Source of the DNA: Streptomyces cavernicola
GTDB lineage: Bacteria > Actinomycetota > Actinomycetes > Streptomycetales > Streptomycetaceae
Direction of reading: 5' to 3'
DNA length: 64,000 bases
Assembly: GCF_029968035.1 (NCBI RefSeq)
Contig: NZ_JASCIQ010000024.1
Location: 62,001-126,000, forward strand
Below the pieces are notes generated by a model. It was not told where the DNA came from, searched no databases, and saw only the letters and a list, made by a program, of their open reading frames with translations. Within the stretch, counting starts at the first letter, position 1. Each line of letters starts with the position of its first letter. This document shows, in pieces, positions 59,860 through 64,000 of the stretch. Both the position numbers and the translations under genes were made by a program.

Positions 59860-60945
59860 ATGCGTTCCGGGCACAAGATCATGACGGGGTTCGTCGCCGT
59901 CCTCTTCGCTCTGCTGATCGTGATCGTCGGGCTGTGCGTCGAGTGGCCGCTGTGGTCCTGGCCTGCGGCATTCGGTCTGCTGGCCGTTGGCACGGCCGTC
60001 GCCCTCGCGCTGTTCCGCCAGAAGCCACCGCTCATCCCGTACGAGCATCAGCTCGAACCCGAGGCCCCGCTGCCACCGGTGGAGCGATGGGAGTGCGTGA
60101 TCAGGAACGTGTCGTTGCCGAGCATCTCGGAGGACTACGACTTCCAGTTCACGGCGACCGTGCGCTGGATCCCCCAGGACGCCTCCGACGACGCCCCCGG
60201 CATCAACGCGGGCGGCCTGGCAGTCGACGCAGTCCTGGAACGGGCTCGCAGGATCACTCAGCAGGAGTCCCCGCACCGGAGTTCTCTGGTCCAGCACCGG
60301 CTCAACGGAGAGCTGGCGACCATGCAGCTGGACGAGAGCTGCCGAGTCGCGGCCATGGCGGAGCGCGTGCAGCTCAGCCTCAGCGAGCCGGACCGGGAGC
60401 GTCTGGAGAAGCTGGCGACCGTCCGCAAGAACGAAGCCGTGTGGGAGCACGAGCGCAAATGGGAGCAGAGCAAGCGCGCGTACTTGGGCGACGACGTGCT
60501 GAGGACGCCGGGCAGCGCCGTCGTGTGGTGGCTCGCGAAGAACGAGGAGAAGGTCGACAAGACGGTCGCGGACATCGGCCTCCTTGCCGAACTCTCCTCC
60601 GCCGCCAACGACCAGCCCGTGCCACAGGGCTTTCACCGCTTCGTCCCCGGCCTGGCCGCATCGGAGCCCCAAACCGCAGGCGAGGAGTCCACGTCCTGGC
60701 CTTCGGCTCCTCGGTCGCCCCATGAGTACGCCGACTTCGTCGTCGGCAACTGCGGGCTCGACGAGGACGATCCGCGGCGGCTGCTCTTCATCGAGCGCAT
60801 GGCCAAGGCCGCGGAGGCCGCAGGCCTGGACGAGATCAGGGATGCCCTGCTGAGGCAGGTCGACGACTTCGCGCCGCCGCAAGACGCGGACGCCCCGGAG
60901 CCTCCGGAGGACATGCGCGACGAGGACGAAGAGTTCGGCCACTGA
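59860..60945 (+). CDS. two-TM protein with cytoplasmic domain, last gene of the TIR block
   Basis: A 361-residue protein. Two adjacent membrane helices (IMTGFVAVLFALLIVIVGLC, about 7-26; WPAAFGLLAVGTAVALALF, about 34-52) precede a large soluble region. It includes WECVIRNVSLPSISEDYDFQ (beta-rich), a charged helical stretch ERVQLSLSEPDRERLEKLAT followed by VRKNEAVWEHERKWEQ (possible coiled coil), and an acidic tail DMRDEDEEFGH. I recognise no family; the beta/coiled-coil layout recalls band-7-like proteins but is not diagnostic. CAGGAGTCCCC precedes the ATG, 47 bp after the NTPase gene. It may anchor the module at the membrane or act as its membrane effector. Confidence 0.75.
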   Translation: MRSGHKIMTGFVAVLFALLIVIVGLCVEWPLWSWPAAFGLLAVGTAVALALFRQKPPLIPYEHQLEPEAPLPPVERWECVIRNVSLPSISEDYDFQFTATVRWIPQDASDDAPGINAGGLAVDAVLERARRITQQESPHRSSLVQHRLNGELATMQLDESCRVAAMAERVQLSLSEPDRERLEKLATVRKNEAVWEHERKWEQSKRAYLGDDVLRTPGSAVVWWLAKNEEKVDKTVADIGLLAELSSAANDQPVPQGFHRFVPGLAASEPQTAGEESTSWPSAPRSPHEYADFVVGNCGLDEDDPRRLLFIERMAKAAEAAGLDEIRDALLRQVDDFAPPQDADAPEPPEDMRDEDEEFGH

Positions 60946-60998
60946 CCCCGGCCATCGGGAACACTCCGCCCACCTTTGGCTGCCGCCCGGCACAGGAA

Positions 60999-61036
60999 GA
61001 GCCCGGCTCCCCTCGGGAAGGAGGGGAGCCGGGCTC
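60999..61036. terminator. strong bidirectional terminator
   Basis: GAGCCCGGCTCCCCTC (60999-61014), loop GGGAAG and GAGGGGAGCCGGGCTC (61021-61036) make a perfect 16-bp stem between the end of the TIR block and the end of metK. It marks the downstream edge of the block. Confidence 0.9.
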
Positions 61037-61081
61037 AAATCCCTGTGAAGGTCCGGGACGTGTCCCGGCGACCGTTGGGAC

Positions 61082-62290
61082 TTACAGCCCCACAGCCTTC
61101 CGCAGCGCCTCCACGCGGTCCGTCTTCTCCCAGGTGAAGTCCGGGAGCTCGCGGCCGAAGTGGCCGTACGCCGCGGTCTGGGCGTAGATCGGGCGGAGCA
61201 GGTCGAGGTCGCGGATGATCGCGGCCGGGCGGAGGTCGAAGACCGCCTGGATGGCCTGCTCGATCTTCTCCACGTCGACCGTGGCGGTGCCGAAGGTCTC
61301 CACGAAGAGGCCGACGGGCTCGGCCTTGCCGATCGCGTACGCGACCTGGACCTCGCAGCGGGAGGCGAGGCCCGCGGCGACGACGTTCTTGGCGACCCAG
61401 CGCATCGCGTACGCGGCGGAGCGGTCGACCTTGGACGGGTCCTTGCCGGAGAAGGCGCCGCCGCCGTGGCGGGCCATGCCGCCGTACGTGTCGATGATGA
61501 TCTTGCGGCCGGTGAGGCCGGCGTCGCCCATCGGGCCGCCGATCTCGAAGCGGCCGGTGGGGTTGACCAGGAGGCGGTACCCGTCGGTGTCCAGCTTGAT
61601 GCCGTCCTCGACGAGCGCCTTCAGCTCGGGCTCGACGACGAACTCGCGGATGTCGGGCGCGAGCAGCGAGTCCAGGTCGATGTCGCTGGCGTGCTGCGAG
61701 GAGACGACGACGGTGTCGAGGCGGACGGCCTTCTCGCCGTCGTACTCGATGGTGACCTGGGTCTTTCCGTCGGGGCGCAGGTACGGGATGGTGCCGTTCT
61801 TGCGGACCTCGGAGAGGCGCTTCGACAGGCGGTGCGCCAGGTGGATCGGGAGCGGCATCAGCTCGGGGGTCTCGTCCGAGGCGTACCCGAACATCAGCCC
61901 CTGGTCGCCCGCGCCCTGCTTGTCGAGCTCGTCCTCATCGCCCTCGACCCGCTTCTCGTACGCGGTGTCGACGCCCTGCGCGATGTCCGGGGACTGCGCG
62001 CCGATGGAGACCGAGACGCCGCAGGAGGCGCCGTCGAAGCCCTTCTTGGACGAGTCGTAGCCGATCTCGAGGATCTTCTCGCGGACCAGCTGCGCGATCG
62101 GCGCGTACGCCTTGGTGGTGACCTCGCCGGCCACGTGCACCAGGCCGGTGGTGATCAACGTCTCCACGGCGACGCGGGACGTCGGGTCCTCGCGCAGAAG
62201 CGCGTCGAGAATGGTGTCGCTGATCTGGTCAGCGATCTTGTCGGGGTGACCCTCGGTCACAGACTCCGAGGTGAACAGACGACGGGACAC
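61082..62290 (-). CDS. metK: S-adenosylmethionine synthetase
   Basis: A 402-residue MetK forming SAM from methionine and ATP. MSRRLFTSESVTEGHPDKIA (ATP-binding His/Asp), DQGLMFGYASDETPELMPLP (GAGDQG-type signature), GGPMGDAGLTGRKIIIDTYG and GGGAFSGKDPSKVDRSAAYA (P-loop-like) are all present at usual spacing. ATG 62290; upstream sequence CTGCAACCCCAGGGAGCGTT provides an AGGGAG SD. It lies 251 bp downstream of coaBC in the same direction; the gap contains an 11-bp inverted repeat. Confidence 0.98.
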   Translation of the reverse strand: MSRRLFTSESVTEGHPDKIADQISDTILDALLREDPTSRVAVETLITTGLVHVAGEVTTKAYAPIAQLVREKILEIGYDSSKKGFDGASCGVSVSIGAQSPDIAQGVDTAYEKRVEGDEDELDKQGAGDQGLMFGYASDETPELMPLPIHLAHRLSKRLSEVRKNGTIPYLRPDGKTQVTIEYDGEKAVRLDTVVVSSQHASDIDLDSLLAPDIREFVVEPELKALVEDGIKLDTDGYRLLVNPTGRFEIGGPMGDAGLTGRKIIIDTYGGMARHGGGAFSGKDPSKVDRSAAYAMRWVAKNVVAAGLASRCEVQVAYAIGKAEPVGLFVETFGTATVDVEKIEQAIQAVFDLRPAAIIRDLDLLRPIYAQTAAYGHFGRELPDFTWEKTDRVEALRKAVGL

Positions 62291-62389
62291 AACGCTCCCT
62301 GGGGTTGCAGCGGCTGCTGGCTGATCATTGACGGACCTGCCGGGAGCTGCGCCCGGCGGTGGTCCGCCACCAGTTTATCGGTCGCCCCC

Positions 62390-62432
62390 GGTCACTGGAC
62401 CACGCGTCTCGCTTAGTGGGAGTCCAGTGACC
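62390..62432 (-). promoter_or_regulatory. 11-bp inverted repeat between coaBC and metK
   Basis: GGTCACTGGAC (62390-62400) and GTCCAGTGACC (62422-62432) pair perfectly with a 21-nt loop, 100 bp upstream of the metK start and 110 bp after coaBC. A second GC hairpin (GGCGGTGG/CCGCCACC) lies at 62355-62371. They could be the coaBC terminator or a metK leader element. No known SAM riboswitch pattern was recognised. Confidence 0.5.
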
Positions 62433-62541
62433 TGCGGCACTGCATTCTGCGGTACGACGATAGGCCTCCACCAGGGGGCCTGTGACCGAAATCCCGGGGT
62501 TTGCGGCCCCCGGTCGAGCGAATCTGACATTCTCCTGTCGA

Positions 62542-63744
62542 TCACGTGAACCTTGGGACCACGAGGTCCCAGACCGTGTCGGCGAGGGCTTCCTTCGGGC
62601 CGTGCGGCACGTGGGTCTCGCTGCCGTCGGCGCCCAGGACGACGGCTTCGTTCTCCTCGGCGCCGAAGGTCTTGGCCTCGCCGACCTCGTTGACGACGAG
62701 CAGGTCGCAGCCCTTGCGCTCCAGCTTGGCCCGGCCGTTGGCGAGCACGTCGTCGGTCTCGGCGGCGAAGCCCACGACGACCTGTCCCGGGCGCGGCCGG
62801 TCGCCGGCGATCTCGGCGAGGATGTCCGGATTGCGCACGAGCGTGATCGGCTCGGGCTCCTGCCCGTCCTTCTTCTTGATCTTCCCGGCGGCGTACGTCG
62901 CGGGCCGGAAGTCGGCCACGGCCGCGGCCATCACCACGGCGTCGGCCTCGGACGCCGCCTTGAGCACGGCTTCGCGCAGCTGTACGGCGGTGCCGACGTG
63001 CACGACGTCGACCCCGGCCGGGTCGGGCAGCGTGGCGTTGGCGGCGATCAGCGTGACCCGGGCCCCGCGCGCGGCCGCGGTGCGGGCGAGGGCGTACCCC
63101 TGCTTGCCGGAGGAGCGGTTGCCCAGGTAGCGGACGGGGTCGAGGGGTTCGCGGGTGCCGCCGGCGCTGACGACGACGTGGCGGCCGCGCAGGTCGGGCT
63201 CGGCGGCGCCGCGGGCGAGGACCCGACGGCAGACCTCGTAGATCTCGCCGGGTTCGGGGAGGCGGCCCTTGCCGGTGTCGACTCCGGTGAGGCGGCCGAC
63301 AGCGGGCTCGATGACGACGGCGCCGCGGCGGCGCAGCGTCTCGACGTTCTCCTGCGTGGCCGGGTGCTCCCACATCTCGGTGTGCATGGCGGGCGCGAAG
63401 ACGACCGGACAGCGGGCGGTGAGCAGGGTGTTGGTGAGCAGGTCGTCGGCGAGCCCGTGGGCGGCCTTGGCGAGCATGTCCGCGGTGGCGGGGGCGACGA
63501 CGACGAGGTCGGCGTGCTGCCCGATGCGGACGTGCGGGACCTCGTGGACGTCGGACCAGACCTCGGTGGAGACGGGGTTGCCGGAGAGCGCGGACCAGGT
63601 GGCGGCGCCGACGAAGTGCAGCGCGGAGCCGGTCGGCACGACCCGTACGTCGTGGCCGGACTCGGTGAGCCGGCGCAGCAGCTCACAGGCCTTGTACGCG
63701 GCGATGCCTCCGCTGACCCCCAGGACGACCTTCGGCTTGTCCAC
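62542..63744 (-). CDS. coaBC: bifunctional phosphopantothenoylcysteine synthetase/decarboxylase
   Basis: A 400-residue CoaBC performing two steps of CoA synthesis. The N-terminal flavin-dependent decarboxylase (1-185: KVVLGVSGGIAAYKACELLR; DLVVVAPATADMLAKAAHGL; FAPAMHTEMWEHPATQENVE) is followed by the CTP-dependent synthetase (about 190-400: VVVSAGGTREPLDPVRYLGN, then RSSGKQGYAL; MAAAVADFRP; IKKKDGQEPEPITLVRNPDI). GTG 63742-63744 gives VDKPKVVLGVSG with GGGGAGTGGGCA upstream; the open frame extends 14 codons further without similarity. It lies downstream of rpoZ, the standard actinobacterial order. Confidence 0.97.
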   Translation of the reverse strand: MDKPKVVLGVSGGIAAYKACELLRRLTESGHDVRVVPTGSALHFVGAATWSALSGNPVSTEVWSDVHEVPHVRIGQHADLVVVAPATADMLAKAAHGLADDLLTNTLLTARCPVVFAPAMHTEMWEHPATQENVETLRRRGAVVIEPAVGRLTGVDTGKGRLPEPGEIYEVCRRVLARGAAEPDLRGRHVVVSAGGTREPLDPVRYLGNRSSGKQGYALARTAAARGARVTLIAANATLPDPAGVDVVHVGTAVQLREAVLKAASEADAVVMAAAVADFRPATYAAGKIKKKDGQEPEPITLVRNPDILAEIAGDRPRPGQVVVGFAAETDDVLANGRAKLERKGCDLLVVNEVGEAKTFGAEENEAVVLGADGSETHVPHGPKEALADTVWDLVVPRFT

Positions 63745-63785
63745 TGCCCACTCCCCATTCACGATCCGGTTCGTACCCCATGACA

Positions 63786-63824
63786 CACCACAGGCCCGGC
63801 AGTCGCGCTGCCGGGCCTGTGGTG
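63786..63824 (-). terminator. terminator after rpoZ
   Basis: CACCACAGGCCCGGCAG (63786-63802), loop TCGCG and CTGCCGGGCCTGTGGTG (63808-63824) form a perfect 17-bp stem between the rpoZ stop and coaBC. It suggests that coaBC has its own promoter or is expressed by read-through. Confidence 0.88.
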
Positions 63825-63850
63825 AAGAAAACTGCGCCTGAGAATCGCGC

Positions 63851-64000
63851 TTACTGAGCCGGGCCCTCGATGGCCTCGGAGGTCAGCAGACCCGCGTTGA
63901 TCTCGCGCAGGGCGATCGAGAGCGGCTTCTCGTGGACGTGGGTGTCCACCAGCGGACCGACGTACTCGAGGAGGCCCTCGCCGAGCTGCGAGTAGTACGC
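63851..64000 (-). CDS. rpoZ: RNA polymerase omega subunit, C-terminal part
   Basis: The minus strand is open from the window edge to a TAA at 63851-63853. The 49 visible residues (AYYSQLGEGLLEYVGPLVDT, HVHEKPLSIALREINAGLLT, SEAIEGPAQ) match the C-terminus of the Streptomyces omega subunit, a small core RNAP assembly factor. The N-terminal half lies outside the window. Confidence 0.9.
   Translation of the reverse strand, partial: AYYSQLGEGLLEYVGPLVDTHVHEKPLSIALREINAGLLTSEAIEGPAQ

Noticed and set aside
55426..60998. Integrative element with attachment sites
   Set aside because: No integrase, transposase, tRNA gene or flanking direct repeat was seen, so mobility of the TIR block is not supported by the sequence.
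62291..62541. SAM riboswitch upstream of metK
   Set aside because: Only simple hairpins were found; the conserved blocks of known SAM aptamers were not recognised.

Overview
The window is high-GC actinobacterial chromosome, almost certainly Streptomyces. GC-rich third codon positions, frequent GTG starts, ATGA/GTGA gene overlaps, a RibM-containing riboflavin operon, a non-motor PriA, an actinobacterial GuaB1 and a DasR-type chitinase promoter all point there. From memory (not checked), the gene order follows the S. coelicolor block from about SCO1428 to SCO1478, so most of the window is conserved core chromosome with local insertions. No tRNA, rRNA, transposase or CRISPR array was seen.

Layout. 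0-5 kb: an acyl-CoA dehydrogenase, a secreted GH18 chitinase with two DasR-like operators, small membrane proteins and a LysR regulator. 5.3-13.4 kb: an acyl-CoA catabolic cluster (enoyl-CoA hydratase, MFS importer, CoA-transferase, two acyl-CoA dehydrogenases, thiolase, nitronate-monooxygenase-like flavoprotein) with repeated stop/start overlaps. 13.5-18.3 kb: a secreted C39-like peptidase, a perfect 30-bp palindrome, a small kinase, a probable small RNA and a CbbX/EccA-like AAA ATPase. 18.4-27.4 kb: two CorC/CNNM-type membrane proteins, then a minus-strand operon ribD-ribE-ribM-ribBA-ribH-hisE-hisG-PH protein led by an FMN riboswitch. 27.5-34.1 kb: an ECF41 sigma factor with its SDR partner, an MFS exporter, a uracil/xanthine permease, a DUF5995 protein and a luciferase-like oxidoreductase. 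34.2-42.6 kb: an amine oxidase, a nitrilase-family amidase, an Lrp/AsnC regulator, an amino acid permease, GuaB1 and a barnase/barstar-like pair. 43.5-49.5 kb: an ATP-dependent DNA ligase, a glutamine synthetase-like enzyme, a decayed amidohydrolase, a SorC regulator, rpe and a proline-rich small protein. 49.6-55.4 kb: rsmB, fmt, an HTH protein and priA. 55.7-61 kb: a four-gene accessory block. 61-64 kb: metK, coaBC and the end of rpoZ.

The most interesting locus is the four-gene block between priA and metK (55774-60945). It encodes an XRE regulator, a TIR-domain protein with an intact putative NADase glutamate, an NTPase-like protein with a degenerate P-loop (K to R, S/T to N) and a two-TM protein. 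The TIR tail and the NTPase N-terminus both carry short Gly/Asn/Gln/His-rich segments, suggesting physical pairing. The arrangement resembles an effector/sensor immune module, but I cannot match it to a named system.

A second theme is non-coding repeat structure. Three cassettes bounded by inverted copies of a TTCGGGAAGGGGCGGGG end, with a recurring GGGGCGCGGGGAACTGCGCG core, lie at 29.3, 36.9-37.8 and 42.6-43.5 kb, with part of one at 18.4 kb. A 169-bp imperfect palindrome supplies the rsmB stop codon. Repeated TTGCG motifs lie upstream of both the amidase/amine oxidase genes and the permease/Lrp genes, suggesting one Lrp regulon.
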